Shown one piece after another: positions 1-12,024 of a stretch of DNA of 64,000 nt. The stretch is from assembly GCA_012845835.1 (NCBI GenBank), contig JABAKD010000008.1:12715001-12779000 (forward strand), written 5' to 3'. The notes beneath the pieces were generated by a model that was not told the origin of the DNA, did not search any database, and saw nothing but the letters and a program-made list of their open reading frames with translations. Both the position numbers and the translations under genes were made by a program. The DNA is from Undaria pinnatifida (lineage: Eukaryota > Sar > Phaeophyceae > Laminariales > Alariaceae). How positions within the stretch are numbered: position 1 is the stretch's first letter; each line of letters opens with the position of its first letter.

Positions 1-94
1 GAAACCTATCGCAGTGGACCCGTCATGGACGGGAAAGTACGGACTATTTGGTATTCATATTAAGAGCCCAAGGGTCCCTGTTTTTACGCCCACA

Positions 95-500
95 GTGGTA
101 CATCGGAGTACTTTGGAGTCGTGCCGATTCATGTTTGGGGGGTAGCGCCCGCAGCACGTTTGATCACGTAAGATCACAAACTGTCTACATCATGCCACAA
201 CATGCCATAAACCTACAGTACGTCGGAGCGCGTTTTAGTCGCTTCGATTCGTGTTGCGGAGTAGCGCCCGCAGCATGTACAGTATATGATGGTAAATGTG
301 TCTACCATATGAGACAACACGCCATTAGTCTACGTCGGTGTGCTATGAGTCGTGGCTGTACATGTTTAACCGGTATAGCGCCTGTGTCATGTTGTACGGT
401 ACATGGCGGACCATACGGAATAACAGGCGATGACCTACGTTGGAGTGCTCTCAAGTCGTGCCGATTCGTGTTTGAGAGGTAGTGCGTGCAGCACGTTGGA
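95..500. repeat. Tandem minisatellite, about 115-bp units
   Basis: Four degenerate copies run head to tail. Each contains a block like gtcggagtgctttgagtcg, then gattcgtgtttg, then tagcgcccgcagcacgt, and a linker with catgccacaacatgccat. Copies begin near 100, 222, 335 and 437. A 144-codon open frame crosses the array and is Cys-rich only because the repeat is translated. I see no family match and read it as noncoding satellite. Confidence 0.7.
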
Positions 501-2520
501 CGGTGTACTTCGCATGACAGCAAAATACAGGCGGGGGAAGGACGGACGGACGGCACGAGTAAACGATAAGTTGCACCTCTGAACGTTTTCGGGGGCACGG
601 CTATTAATATTACTCGTACCTGCCCCATTAATAGTTGTGTAATAAGCCAGTACCGGTAGCCGTTTTTTCTTGATTCTTTTTTTTTAGTGTTTTTGAGTGG
701 GTGACCCTGTTTGCTTGGTTTGTTGTTATAGCGGTTTTGGGGGTGTGCCAATGTGTCTGGTGCAATATCCTCTGTGGGCAGATTCAGACGACGATTGGTT
801 AATAATTGGGAACAGTCGTGCACCAGCGGTATAGTAATTGCAATGGGCATGAGTGCTATAATGTCCTCAGGGAAAAAAGCTTTCGCGTATATCACGCAGT
901 AGCCTTTGTTCATACTCCCCAAGAGCCCGGTAAGGCTTTAGAGCTTGTTAAGAGTGGACCTAATGCGGTGGGCGAGGGGCGCGGAACACGCCTACTTCCT
1001 TTTAGGTTTTCTGCTTCGCTGTTCTGTTCTGCTGGTGTGGCATTCGTCCGCGCGCTGGCTATCTTGGAGGCAACCGTCTGCTGCACAGGGCACCGCGGGG
1101 ATCAGATGACGTGATCACGCACACTTCACGGGTGCACGAGACGCCCCCCTTTACAACGTAAATGGCAACGTCCAGGAACTACGATACGTTTTGTTGTTGC
1201 CGGGGAAGCTGCGGTTACGTCGACATTGTACAACGTGAATAAACCCCGTGATTTTTCGCAAAAGTAGACGACAACGTGGCTTGCTTGTAGAATGCTGAAG
1301 GGTGATCTGACATTGCGCAAGGTGGGCAACAACGTGTCTTGGTGGAATGCGGGGGGGTGGGTGTACTCAGTTTGTGCATGGCCGTAGTCGTATGACCATA
1401 GACCCTCGCATCCCTACTATGCCGGGACGGAGCACGTCGGGTTTCCACCAACCAGGCAGGCATTGCTTGCACCAAGCGCGAAGCGCTGTGAGGTGTTCGG
1501 CGAGTCGCATGAAGGGTAAACTGCATCCTTCCAAGAGCCGCTCGTAACACGGACTTCGGCACCTTGTGCCCTTTCTTGCTTATGGATGACAGCGCCAATG
1601 AGTTACTTTGTTTTCTGGTGTGGCCACTCCAGTGACAGCAGTGGGTATTACTATGCAATGCCTCGTGGGTGCCTTACCATAGTAACACTACGTGATGCGA
1701 TCATTTCCCTTGCGCGGAGTAAGGGTTCTCCAGGCGGCCATGGATGGCACACGGAAACCCACGACCCGCGCGCCCACCATCATCACGAGAGCAGCGATAG
1801 TCTTTCTGGATTTTTTACGCGGCAGGAGCACATGTTATTGGCGTCACTGATTTTTGTGCAGTTGATAGAGTTGTGTACCCTTCATGGGGAACGACCCCCC
1901 GCAATTTTCGGGCACGGGCGTCGTAGTTGCGCTGCAACCTATTAAATAACTCGGGAAGACATGGCGATCATGGATATTTGTATGGTGGTTTTTGGTTCGA
2001 TTGCTCTTTTTTCACTGCATGCCCGCGGGTCGTCACTCTGACAGCACACCAGGCAGCAGGCGTGCTCATCTGTGCTCCCGATTACCGTGCGGTTCGTACA
2101 GTGCAGGCAGCACTCCGGACAGCAACCGCTACAGTTTATAGCCGCAAGTTGGTTAGTTGTGGGAACGGGAGAGCTCTATGATGTAGTTGAGTGGATACCC
2201 GCGGCCACGTGAGTTCAGTTTGCATGTTGGATCATTTCACGCCTTGTTCGTATCGTGCGTTTTAGGTGAGAAAGCGCAGTATTTCCCGGACGAATTTTGA
2301 TTTCATTTGGTTTTTCAGATCTTCCTAGGGCTCCAGCACCTTTGTGTGACCACGGACTCTAGAGGTTTTACAAGAGTTCACGTGAGACAACAACAAAAAC
2401 AACCCTGCACACTATATCTTACTCGATAACCATCCTGGTGACCGACAAAAAAAAACGGTGCCCTGGTTGTCTAGCTCACGCAGCGATTGGCATGTTTTAC
2501 AGCGTCGGTGCCAACCGAGG
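501..2520. other. No recognisable gene
   Basis: Open frames here are short, overlap on both strands and match no family I know. A loose relative of the downstream 62-bp repeat (gcaa-ggtg-gcaacaacgtg pattern) appears around 1130-1360. Nothing else stands out. Confidence 0.5.
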
Positions 2521-2830
2521 CTAACTATCAAATATATGCTTTTGAGTGGGGATTGACCTGACCTTGAGCAAAGCGGGCGACGGCGTCATGTTTTTCAATG
2601 CGAGGGGGTGACTTGACCTTATGCAAAGCGAGCGACGGTTTATTTTCGTGGTATGCAAGGGGACGACCAGACCTTCTGCGATGCGGACAACTGCGTGAAT
2701 TTTAGCGGTGAGAGGGGGCGACGTGGCCTTCAGCAGATGAGACGACATCGAAAGCTTTTGGAATGCAATTAGACGACTCGACCTTTGGCAGCTTGAGGTG
2801 GCCAAGTGGCAATTTTCGAGATCGTTCCAC
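2521..2830. repeat. Degenerate tandem repeat, about 62-bp units
   Basis: Four to five copies of a unit with the order 'gagggggtgac', 'ttgacctt', 'gcaaagcgagcgacg', 'ttttcg/ttttca', 'tgcaa'. Good examples start near 2545, 2600, 2655, 2712 and 2765. Open frames on the minus strand are a by-product of the period. Confidence 0.6.
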
Positions 2831-3420
2831 AAACTGAGGGAGCACACCATTCCCGCAAAGTAGTGCTTTCGCGTGCAGGGTATAACGTACTGGCTGGAGA
2901 TATAGCCGAGGTTATGTTTGTTAATGACAGAAGCGCGTGCACGTCGAAGTTCATACGTCCCCGGAGTACCTAACACTCGTTGCCCGGCTCCATCAATGTT
3001 CTTTCCAAGGCACACACCGTTGTTTGTTCGTCGCGTCTACGTGCCAATGCGAGGGTAGACGAGAAAAACAAGGTTGACACGGCGAAATAATTTGTTTTCC
3101 CTCGAAAGAAGGGGGTGTACTCTAAATTCACGTGAAAAAAAAGAATAAAAAAAAACTAAGAAAAAAAATTGTCGCTCCGTATTTGAGGTCGCAGCTCTTC
3201 GTTTTCTTCCCATTTTGACATTTTCAGGAGTAGTGTAGCGTCGCTTTCTCTTTCTTGCGAAAAAAAAATAAATCATCGCGGCCGCCGCGTACAGTCTACT
3301 AGCTAACCGAGGGTATACTTTCGGATCACCATCAATAGACATCACGTCTTCAGGTATAGAAGGTAGGGCTGCACCCAGATCTCGTGGTGGGGATACGTCT
3401 GCCCTCGGCGTACAACCGAA
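2831..3420. other. No recognisable gene; A-rich patch
   Basis: The stretch has A-runs at 3135-3170 and 3260-3272. I see no domain, RNA gene or clear repeat. Confidence 0.45.
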
Positions 3421-3429
3421 GCTACGGCG

Positions 3430-3690
3430 GTAGAGGGGTCACTTTTTATTTTTTTGTTTTGGCATTGGCTCGGGAACACTCGATCTCAGGTGACCCCCTT
3501 CTCCTTTCAGTCTAGGCTTTCGTGCGGTTTTACTTGAGCGATACGAATCCGCGATGCAATGGTTAGCTACGTTGCGGCAAGCAAATTTTCAATAGCTTTT
3601 TCGTCCCAGTGAGATACAGGGTCACTCCTGAGAGTGGCTCAGATCTGGAAAGGAAAATGGGGATACTCCACCTACCGTAGTCCGATCGAA
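3430..3690 (+). repeat. Dispersed repeat copy 1 (partner at 41130-41350)
   Basis: Shares an ordered series of blocks with 41130-41350: a gggtcac/gagtcac start, 'gcaatgg-ttagctacg-tgcg', 'cgtc-gtgag-acag-gtcact' and 'gtggctca'. The similarity is patchy, so this is an old dispersed repeat. The following 3700-4080 shows nothing I can name. Confidence 0.5.
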
Positions 3691-4079
3691 AATGTTAATC
3701 GCACACTGACGAGGTTAACAGGAGCGTAGATAAACAATCACGCGGCCTGTTAACACCGACGAAAAATCGCTTATCGCACACCACCGACGCCCCCACGCTA
3801 CACCACACGGCGCACGTATCACTATATACGTACTACATGAGCTTTGAGGACATTCCACGAAAAAAGTGGTCGGACACAAGCTACGTATGGTAGAACTCTG
3901 AGGTGCATCAATGTGTTTCGGAGGCTCATAACCTATTGAGGAGTTTTCTATGCCTTCTGAGGCAAAATCCGATTTTGAGTAAACTCAACGTGCAACCACT
4001 CGGTGAACAAATCCCTTGGATTGTTACTCTATATACATGATATATATTTTTTTTATTCGGTCAGGAGTTTTTTTCGTCT

Positions 4080-5075
4080 GGGCCTCAGTATGCGATTATC
4101 GGAACTAGAATTCTCGGTCAAATCGCTTCGTTCAAGCGCCGTTTTCGGGGGGCGGCTGCAACGCCCCTCACCCTTCCTTATCCGTTCGGCACCTCGACGT
4201 GAACGCGTATGGATGCTGAGCAAGACAAGCGAGAAGTTGCAACAATGTTGTATTTTGAGGAGGTTATCTTGAGACTTCAGTTGTATCTTGACTTCTGCAG
4301 CGTCTGGATGATTTCCAAAATTGGCATAATTTCCAAACGGTAGTTAGTTGCTAAAGTTTTGAATTTTGCGGTGGTATACTCTCGAGCGTTTGTTTTGCTT
4401 GATATCTGCAGGGCTTGAGTCTTTGTTTATTCTGCTTGACGCCTGCAGGGCTTGAACGAATAAAACACGCAAAAGTTTTCGGGGGGCGGCTCCAACGCCC
4501 CTCGCCCTTCCTTATCCGTTCGGCATCTCGACGTGAACACGGATGAATGTTGAGCGAGACAAGCCAGAAGTTGCAAAAATATTGTATTTTGATGAGGTAA
4601 CCTTGAGACTTCGGTTGTATCTTGACGTCTGCAGCGTTAGGATGGTTTCGAAAATTGGCATCATTTCTACACGGTAGTTGCTAAAGGTTTGAATTTTGCG
4701 GTGGTATACGCTCGAGCGTTTGTTCTGCTTGATATCTGCAGGGCTTGAATCTTTGTTTGTTTTGCTTGACGTCTGCAGGGCTTGAACGACTAAAACACGT
4801 AAAGGTCTTCGGGGGGCGGCTCCAATGCCCCTCGCCCTTCCTTATCCGTTCGGCACCTCGAAGTGAACGCGGATGGATGCTGAGCGAGACAAGCGAGAAG
4901 TTGCAAAAATATTGTATTTTGATGAGGTAATCTTGAGACTTCGGTTGTATCTTGACGTCTGCAGCGTCTGGATGATTTCGAAAATTGGCATCATTTCTAC
5001 ACGGTAGTTGCTAAAGGTTTGAATTTTGCGGTGGTATGCTCTCGAGCGTTTGTTTTGCTTAACGTCTGCAGGGCT
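4080..5075 (+). repeat. Tandem array with a period of about 332 bp, three units
   Basis: The block ttcggggggcggct recurs at 4144, 4478 and 4808. Each time it is followed by 'cccttccttatccgttcggc', 'gaacgcg/gaacacgg atg', 'gagaagttgcaa', 'ttgtattttga-gaggt', 'cttgacttctgcagcgt' and 'tttgaattttgcggtggtat'. Extra short repeats of 'cttgacgtctgcagggcttga' join the units. A reverse-strand relative lies at 39885-40035, so the family is also dispersed. Confidence 0.8.
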
Positions 5076-5079
5076 TAAG

Positions 5080-6890
5080 CGCGTGTTATTGTACCGGTAG
5101 TAGATTACTCTCCTTCGTCTTCTTTTCAAATTGCGTTTGGTGCTGTTGAAGAGTTTTTCGTTTTGAGCGTGCTTGGTCTGCACGTCAACCTGGTATAGGC
5201 TAAAAACCGCTTTTTGGGGCGACCTGTTATGCAAATAACGTCTGCAGAGCTTGAACGAATCAAATATGGAAAAGAAAAAGTCAAATGGCATTTTAAATGG
5301 TATTGTTGCCAAATTGACATGATGTATTCGCAAACTCCTCTCCCAGACAACCTGATATAGGCTCAAAATCGTTTTTTTGCGCGACGTAAGATGCAAATAA
5401 CCAGCCGAATTGCGACTGCGTAAATAACTGCGAGCTTAGTGAGGCTTTGACCCAATAGGCCATTTTTTTTTCCTATTTTGCAAGAAACTAGCCAAATTGC
5501 GTTTGTTTTGTTTGACGTCTGCAGGGCTTGAACGAATAAAACACGGGAAATTGGGGGTAGCTGTCAACAATGCGATGCAAGAATATTAGAAAGGCTGCAA
5601 GACGAACATGATACGTCCTCAAGAACGCGTGTTATACCAGCAGTAGATCGCTCTAATTCGTCTTTTTATATTATTGCGTTTGGGGCTGTTGAAGCGTTTC
5701 TCATTTTGAGCGTGTTTGATCTGCACCTCAACCTGATATATGCTCAAAATCGTTTTTTGCACGACCTATTACGCAAATAACGTCTGCAGGAGTTGTGAAA
5801 AATGTGTATAACTTCGGGTGAATACGCACATGAAAAAATAATATTCGAAAAAAGATTTCAACAACGTACAAAACCGACGGACAAACTACCAAAAGATATA
5901 AAAAATGAACGCGTGAGCGATGACGTGCTTTTCGTACACGTATATAGCACGACATCTGCGAAAGGTTCCCTTCGGCCGGCAACGAAGGCGGGGATACAAC
6001 TTTAGAAAGTGAAATTCTAGACGGACACCCTTCTTACCAAAAAAAAAATTAAATCCCTAGACGTTGCCGCGAACGCGTACGCGGGGCAAGATGAATAAGC
6101 GAGAATAGGCGACGATTTGGGAGTTGGGATTACTCCGCAGATGTATATCCGAGAGGGGTCCAACGCATGACCGATGGTGTGCTTTTCATACATGTGTACC
6201 AAGAATTCTACGAAACGTATCTCCAAGGCTGGCTTCGACAATGTGCCCCAGTCCGCGCCCCCCCCCTCAAATCAAACCCACACCACCACCTTTCACACCC
6301 ATATTTGTATCTCACCCCCTAGCCTTCTCCCCGCCGGTGTTATGCTCTCTCCCGACACTCTCCTGCTAAATACCAAACCCCCGACAACCAAGAGTGGCGC
6401 ACGGTGGAGGCGTCCCGACAAGCGAGTAGCATGCCAAAAACAGGCTTCGACCAAATGGGCGAATGTTTTGTGCGCAACCTATTGTGCCAAAAACTAGCCA
6501 AATTTGCGACCGCGTAAATAAGTGCGAGGTCGTTAGTCAGGCTTTGACACAATAGGCGAAGGAAATCGGGATTTTCAGCCCCTTTTTCCGGGGTCGCATA
6601 AACGACCAAGAGGTGATAATGCGGGCAAGATCCATGAAATAAAAGGGAAAAGGAAAACACACCATATGAGTTGCGAAGAATGTGTATATCTTCGGGTGAA
6701 TACGCACATGACAAAAATACATGTATGTGATGAAATATTTGCAGGATACGCGCCAACAACAACGTACAACAACGACAGACAACCTACAAAAGAAATAAGC
6801 AAACAACGCGTGAGCGATGACGTGTTTTTCACACACATATATACTACGACATCTGCGAAAGGTTCCCTGCGGCCGGGAACATATTATTGG
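5080..6890 (+). repeat. Complex degenerate tandem repeat region
   Basis: Long blocks recur at wide spacing. The block 'gcgtgttat-gtagat-ctc-cgtctt' through 'gacct-ttangcaaataacgtctgcag' is at 5085-5250 and 5625-5790. 'cttcgggtgaatacgcacatga' is at about 5813 and 6690. 'aacgcgtgagcgatgacgtg' through 'gcgaaaggttccct' is at 5908-5980 and 6807-6880, with a weaker copy at 6160-6215. 'gcgtaaataa-tgcgag' is at about 5420 and 6510. No open frame is credible as a gene. Confidence 0.65.
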
Positions 6891-7486
6891 ATTGAGGGCC
6901 TTCAGTATGCCTTATTTTTCCTTTTAGTGCTTGTCTGTCAGTAAGTTCTTCGTCTACTACTGTGGAATTAAACACGGAGGGGTTTTCCGAGGCACCATCA
7001 ACGGCGGCTTCCTTTCTCCCTTCCCGTAAATTAAATATTTTCAACCATTACGCCCGGTGCCTTTTTTCTTTATGGCATGTCCTCTTTCGTTTCGCCTCGA
7101 AGCGAAGCAAGTTCTCATTCTCTTTTCGGCATTTCTGCGCTCATTTTTGTTTAATGTGGGGCAACTTTTTCTTGGCGGCGCTTTTAATAACAGAGTGTGT
7201 TTCGCCTATCTATGCTTGCTTTCTTTGTTTATATGTTTTCCTTCCGTCAAAGCTAACCTGTAGAAGCTCATGTTCGTCTTAAACTCGTGGCATTACTTTA
7301 AACTTCAATGTCGAATTGGACAACTACAACTTATTTCGTCGAGTTCTACCCTGTCTTACCCAAAGAATAGGCGCCATCAAATGTCAAATTATGATCTTTG
7401 GACCTCATATTCGTATTAAACTCTTGGCATTATTACTGTAAACTTCAATAATAATGTCGAATCGAACAGCTACAACTTTTTTTCTC
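6891..7486. repeat. Gene-free stretch with a short direct duplication
   Basis: A block of roughly 90 bp containing 'ctcatgttcgtcttaaactc', 'ggcatta', 'aaacttcaat' and 'gtcgaat-gaacaactacaact' occurs at about 7267-7345 and again at 7404-7482. Hydrophobic open frames at 6962-7282 look like translated T-rich DNA, not a membrane protein family. Confidence 0.4.
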
Positions 7487-7525
7487 GCAGGATACAGAGT
7501 CTGTCTAGCAGGATACAGAGTCTGT
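7487..7525 (+). repeat. 18-bp direct duplication at the 5' edge of Copia B
   Basis: gcaggatacagagtctgt occurs at 7487-7504 and again at 7508-7525, separated by cta. The equivalent place in element A has it once. It marks the truncation or recombination junction of copy B. Confidence 0.7.
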
Positions 7526-9427
7526 AGGGCCGGGAGGGCAGGAGGCGGAGGCAGAGGCATCTCCTCCAGTTGCTCGTCGTCCGCGGCATGTAGCTGAGCT
7601 AGCTGATTTCAACAACCCTGCGCGTGAGAATGATGAAGTAAGAGAAGGTAGAACTCGCGCACAAACCCGTGCAGTTAACCAGCAGAATGTATCTGGCCTT
7701 GTGGCCACTCTAGGGCCCGTCTGCACAACAGAGATAATATATGCGATGTTGGCGGAGCAGAGAGCAGGTGACGCAGTGGAATTGCCGAAAGAACTAGTGC
7801 AGGACGTAGAGTCTGAGCCTGATAGCTATCAAGAAGCCCGGCAATCGAAGTACGCCACGATTTGGGATGGAGCTATGTCTGCAGAAGTTGAAGGCTTGAT
7901 AAGGGCAGGAACGTTCACGTTAGCGGTAAAGATCCCAATAGGCTGTAACGTGATAGATGCTAGATGGGTTTTCAAATGGAAAGCAGACGAAACAGGGAAG
8001 ATAGTGAAGCCCATGGCTAGGCTTGTCGCGAAGGGCTTCAGGCAGAAGTATGGTGTAGACTATCTTGAGACTTTCTCGCCTACTGTAATCATGCATCAAT
8101 TCGATTGTTGGTAGCATTGGCGTGCAAGTATGATTTGGAATTACTCCACTGGGACATTGAGCAGGCGTTTGTTCAGTCGAAGTTGGATCACGAGGTGTTC
8201 ATGAAGTTGCCTCCTGGCTGTGGTTCGATGTCATGAAAGGTTGTCCGTCTGAGCAAGAGTTTGTACGGATTGAAGCAGGCATCTAGAACATTTTACAAGA
8301 GGCTAGATTCGGATCTAAAGAGGATTGGTTTCGAGCAGTCTCTGTGCGACCCCTGTGTGCTGCGTTTCATGATGGGAGACGAGGTGATAGGGATGGTCGC
8401 GATTCACGTGGATGGCATTCTGTATGCAGGAGCTAAGAGTCTTGCCAAGGTGGTTGTAGAAGCTCTAGGCGATTCTCTTCCTACGAAGAATTTGGGTGAG
8501 GTCAAGTTCTTTCTTGGTTGCGCATTTATTCGCGACCGCGAGGCTGGCATGATTGAGATTTCTCAGGAGAGTTACATCAGGAGTGTGCTTGAGAGATTCA
8601 AATTTGTCGCACCAGCCCGATCCCTGCTTCCCCTGCTAACGATAACAGGTCCGTGATGGAGGATGAGGAGGCAGGAGATATGCCGTTCCGAGAGGTGGTG
8701 GGGTGCCTGATGTGGGTTGCCAATGGGACGAGGCCCGACGTCTCGAATGCTGTGCGGGCGGTGGCGAGGCACTCTCATGAGCCAAAGAAGAGAGACTGGA
8801 AGGCAGCTCAGAAGATTCTGAACTATCTTCTGGAAACGGCACATCTAACTCTGAAGTACAAGAGAGAGAGTACGGTTGATGACGTAGGCACGTTGGTGTA
8901 CGTAGATGCAGACTTTGCCAGCAAGGCCACTGACCGTAGATCAGTTTCGGGAGAACTAGTTATTGTGGCTGCCTGTCTTGTAGCTTGGCTTTCTTGGACG
9001 CAGAAATGCGTTTCGCAGTCGACTTTTGAGGCAGAGTATCTTGCGATGGGCAATGGTGTGAAGGAGTCCCTGTGAACGGAATGCTTCAGTTCTTGAGGCC
9101 TAGTGTAGAGCCTCGTAAAATTGACGTCCTTGAGGACAACGAGGGAGCGATTGCGCTTGAAGAGAATCCGCTCAGCTCGAGCAGGAGTAAGCACATCGAC
9201 GTGAGGCACCACTTTCTTAGAAATCTGACCGAGGAGGGTGTGATCGAGATCACGCATGTTCCCAGCGAAAAACAACATGCGGACATCCTCACGAAGGCTC
9301 TGCCGAGAAGTATTTTTGAAGTTCACCGTGACTTTGCATTGAGCTCCAGGAAGTAGGAGTCTGAATTATTTTTGTTTGTCATACTGCATGTTGTGGGTCT
9401 GGTAGATACAACAGCTCCTAGGGAGGG
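7487..9427 (+). pseudogene. Copia element B: 5'-truncated RT and RNase H remnant
   Basis: Decayed Ty1/copia pol, closely related to element A. The copy starts inside the integrase-RT linker. RT N-terminal motifs are visible (NVIDARWVFKWKADE, ARLVAKGFRQKYGV, ETFSPT), then YGLKQASRTFYKRL. The catalytic motif reads HVDGILYAG where A has HVDDILYAG. RNase H follows with VDADFASKATDRRSVSG and EAEYLAMG, then DNEGAIALEE and SRSKHIDVRHHFLRN. Breaks include a frameshift after TVIMHQ (about 8095), TGA in place of GGA (8234-8236), a frameshift before VMEDEEAGDMP (about 8620) and a 4-base deletion after KESL (about 9074). A purine tract, agggaggg, abuts the 3' LTR at 9420-9427 and fits a plus-strand primer. 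Gag, protease and integrase are missing. Confidence 0.9.
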
Positions 9428-9939
9428 TGTTGGTGATAGCGGCAGTGTGTATCGGCCGAGCTGCTGTAGATCATCTGATTGGATAGTTTGAATATTGAAT
9501 TGTCAATTGTAGTAAGTTGATGCTGGATATTCTGGGAATACTCTTTGTGGTACTTCGGTAGGTTGTACACAAGTACGAGCTATACAATGGACCGTAGGTG
9601 TGTGTGTCGGTACATTGGTATGTGGTACATTGGACACTTATCCAGTAGGAAGGTTCAGGCATTGTTGCTGTAGGTCTGACTATCGGGCTATTGTCATGTT
9701 AGGGGTATTGTTTGTGGTACGGGCAACAACCCGAGGGTTTTGTGGCACGTCTGAAAGTACATTAGGCCGTGTTCTATGTTATGCGTGATCGGGTAGTTGC
9801 ATAGCGTGATCCTGAGGGTGAGGTTGTGCGCGCCCACGAGCGCCCCCACCCTGCTCACTCCACCTTGCCTACCTGTCTCAGAAGGGCAATTGCTCAATAA
9901 TACAACATATTTTCCCCAGAAGCCACGAGTTTACCAACA
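9428..9939 (+). mobile_element. 3' LTR of Copia B (512 bp)
   Basis: Starts TGTTGGTGATAGC and ends TTTACCAACA, with the terminal inverted repeat TGTTGG/CCAACA. It is the reverse complement of the LTRs at 28144-28655 and 34051-34562 and has the same length. The following base starts ACCCA, the reverse complement of a TGGGT target duplication that belongs to element A (see findings). Confidence 0.93.
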
Positions 9940-10745
9940 ACCCATGAGTGCGCGCACCTGCTTAACGTCTGTGGGCATTGGCATATTGGTCAGTGCCGAC
10001 ACTTTTTCCGCATTTGAGCGAAGGCCTGCTGGAGAAAGTGAATGACCTAGAAAGTTTGCATCGGTGGCGCCCAATCGCGCCTTCGAGGGGAAAATCTTGA
10101 GATTGTGCCTTCGAAGGCGTTCGAAGAGGGAGCGAATCGTCCGAACATGCGCTACCGGGTCGGAATCGAACACGATGTCATCTTCGAGGTAAGCTGCCAC
10201 TTGTTTCAAGCCCTTGATCACTTATTGATGACCTTGACGAACCACCCAGGCAAGGCGCTGCTGCCCTGAGGCATAACGAGCCACTCGTAGAGGCCCGTGG
10301 GTGTGCAAAACGCTGTAAGGGGAACTGTGTGCTTGTTTGCCGTTATCTGGTGGACGAGGAAACCAAGTCGAACAGGGAAAACACCCGACCTGAGCCTAAG
10401 GAGTCCAGGACCTGGTCCACGCGGGGAATCGGCAGTTGGCTAAGCTTGCTAATTTGGTTGAGCTTCTTGTAGTTCACCGTGATCCTCACACCGCCAGATT
10501 TCATCAGGATGACCACCAGCGGGCTCGAGTACGGTGAGGCCGAGTGCTGAATCAGCCCAGTGGCCAGGTACTGGTTAAGGGCCGTCCACTTCTCTGGCCA
10601 GTATAGGGTTTATGCGATGGGGCCGTGAAGAGACCGGAGCGCTGCCCTCCGGAACCGAGATTTTGAAGGGCATTAGGGAGCAGGACCCAAAATCCGTCTT
10701 CGAGGTGGAGAACACGTCAGGAAAGTCGCAGAGCACATCCTCAAG
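9940..10745 (-). pseudogene. Ty3/gypsy reverse transcriptase, N-terminal and palm part
   Basis: Reading down the minus strand: FPDVFSTSKTDFGS near 10735, then RPHRINPI, LIQHSASPYSSPLVV, MKSGGVRITVNYKKLNQ, FSLFDL and the catalytic strand YLEDDIVFD at about 10165-10190 (Asp-Asp retained). HNLKIFPSKARLG, FLGHSLSPAGL and DVKQVRALMG follow, ending at the Copia insertion. These are the standard Ty3/gypsy RT motifs in order. Stops and frameshifts lie between about 10225 and 10600, so it is inactive. The thumb region continues at 34566 with GINYYRNFF. Confidence 0.92.
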
Positions 10746-10766
10746 TTGCTCAATGGTCGGGGGGTC

Positions 10767-11873
10767 TCAACCAGGGTCGTGTAAGTCGAACGCGATCTCC
10801 CGCAGGTGCGGTTGGAGGCGGGCCCAGACGCGTATAAACGCAGAACGCTGGGCTGGGTTTAAACGTTCCATTAGCGTCGGCAAGGGCGGCGGCACGGCGG
10901 GAGCTATCCCCCCCGTGTCAGTCGAGCTCGCGACCGCAGAGACCTGGCTGTCCGAAGTCTGACCAGGGTGGGGCCCCGCAGCCTGGGTGGGGTGTTGCAA
11001 GGCACCCAGCGGGATGCGCAAAAGTGGGGCGTCAGCGACCCCGACAAGGTCGCCTGGCTCGAGGTCCGCGACACCTATTAAGGGAAGCACCTGTCGTCCT
11101 GAAGCAACAAAGTGTTCATGCCCCGAACGAATGTCTGGCTGCGGCAGTATGTCGACAAAATAGTGTCCTGTGAGCGCAGGAGAGCCGTTACTGCGCACCA
11201 AGCTGACCGCGAGCAGTTTGGGCTCGTCCGACAAAGTTATACCTGTAGTGCCATCATAGCGAAGGTGGGAAGCACCGTTCGAAACTGCGGGATCAACGGC
11301 ATAAGCCGCTACGCTCGCTGTGGCGTGGCGGGACAACGTCAGCTTGCCCAAAACCCGATTATCGCGGGGACGAGGGGGCAGGGCGCGGTACGAACGGGCG
11401 TTGAAGCGCATCCAGCTGTCGCGACCCAGCAAAACAGCGTGCTGCATGACCGATGGAGGGACTACGCATGCCCACACCGCGAGAGAGCACGTTGGTTCTT
11501 TTTTGTGGAAGAATTGAACGCTCAGACGGATGTGGGTCGCGGTCCGTAATTGGGCGGATTCGCCAAAACCACCCCAGGAGCGAGGGCTGCTGGCCCGCTC
11601 TCACGCCGATGAGGCGGCGCCTACCGATAGCATACGACCCAACACGTCACGCCGGATGAAGGTTTGGGGGGACACAGTGTCGAGGAGCGCTGTACATCCG
11701 TAGGGCGCAATGGCGTCCCCTCTGCTATGTATTGCAATCTCTGTAGTGAAAGAAAGGTCGTCCAGCGTCACGGTACCCCCGACGAGGCAGGGGCCATGTT
11801 CTGGCAGTGCACGGTCTGAGACGCCGCGAGAAGCTATCGCCAAAAACCTCCGGACTTTGGTCGGCGGGTGCAC
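10767..11873 (-). pseudogene. Chromovirus retropepsin-like protease and connector
   Basis: Minus-strand frame with an in-frame TGA at 11601-11603. Upstream of it lies LVGGTVTLDDLSF, then ALLDTVSPQTFIRRDVL, which corresponds to the D-T/S-G active-site loop (here DTV) of retropepsins. After the stop come RTATHIRLSVQF and AVLLGRDSWMRF, a match to the flap and C-terminal 'LLGxDxxxxF' part. A connector with GHYFVDILPQPD, VAD and a Pro-rich stretch then leads to the RT. The Gly of DTG is replaced by Val, so activity is doubtful even apart from the stop. Processing of the Gag-Pol polyprotein would have been its role. Confidence 0.7.
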
Positions 11874-12024
11874 CTGAAAAAAAGGCCGAAGGAGGACCTT
11901 GCTCAGCGCCGACTGCGGTCCTCAAGCGCGACTGCTGAGCGGACGAGATTTCATCGATTCCAGCATTTCCGGTGGGACTGCGGAACCGACGAGGGGAGGC
12001 CAGGTGTGGCGATCCGGCCTTGCT

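Noticed and set aside
6962-7282. A small membrane protein
   Set aside because: The hydrophobic peptide comes from T-rich DNA, with two overlapping frames equally open and no family match.
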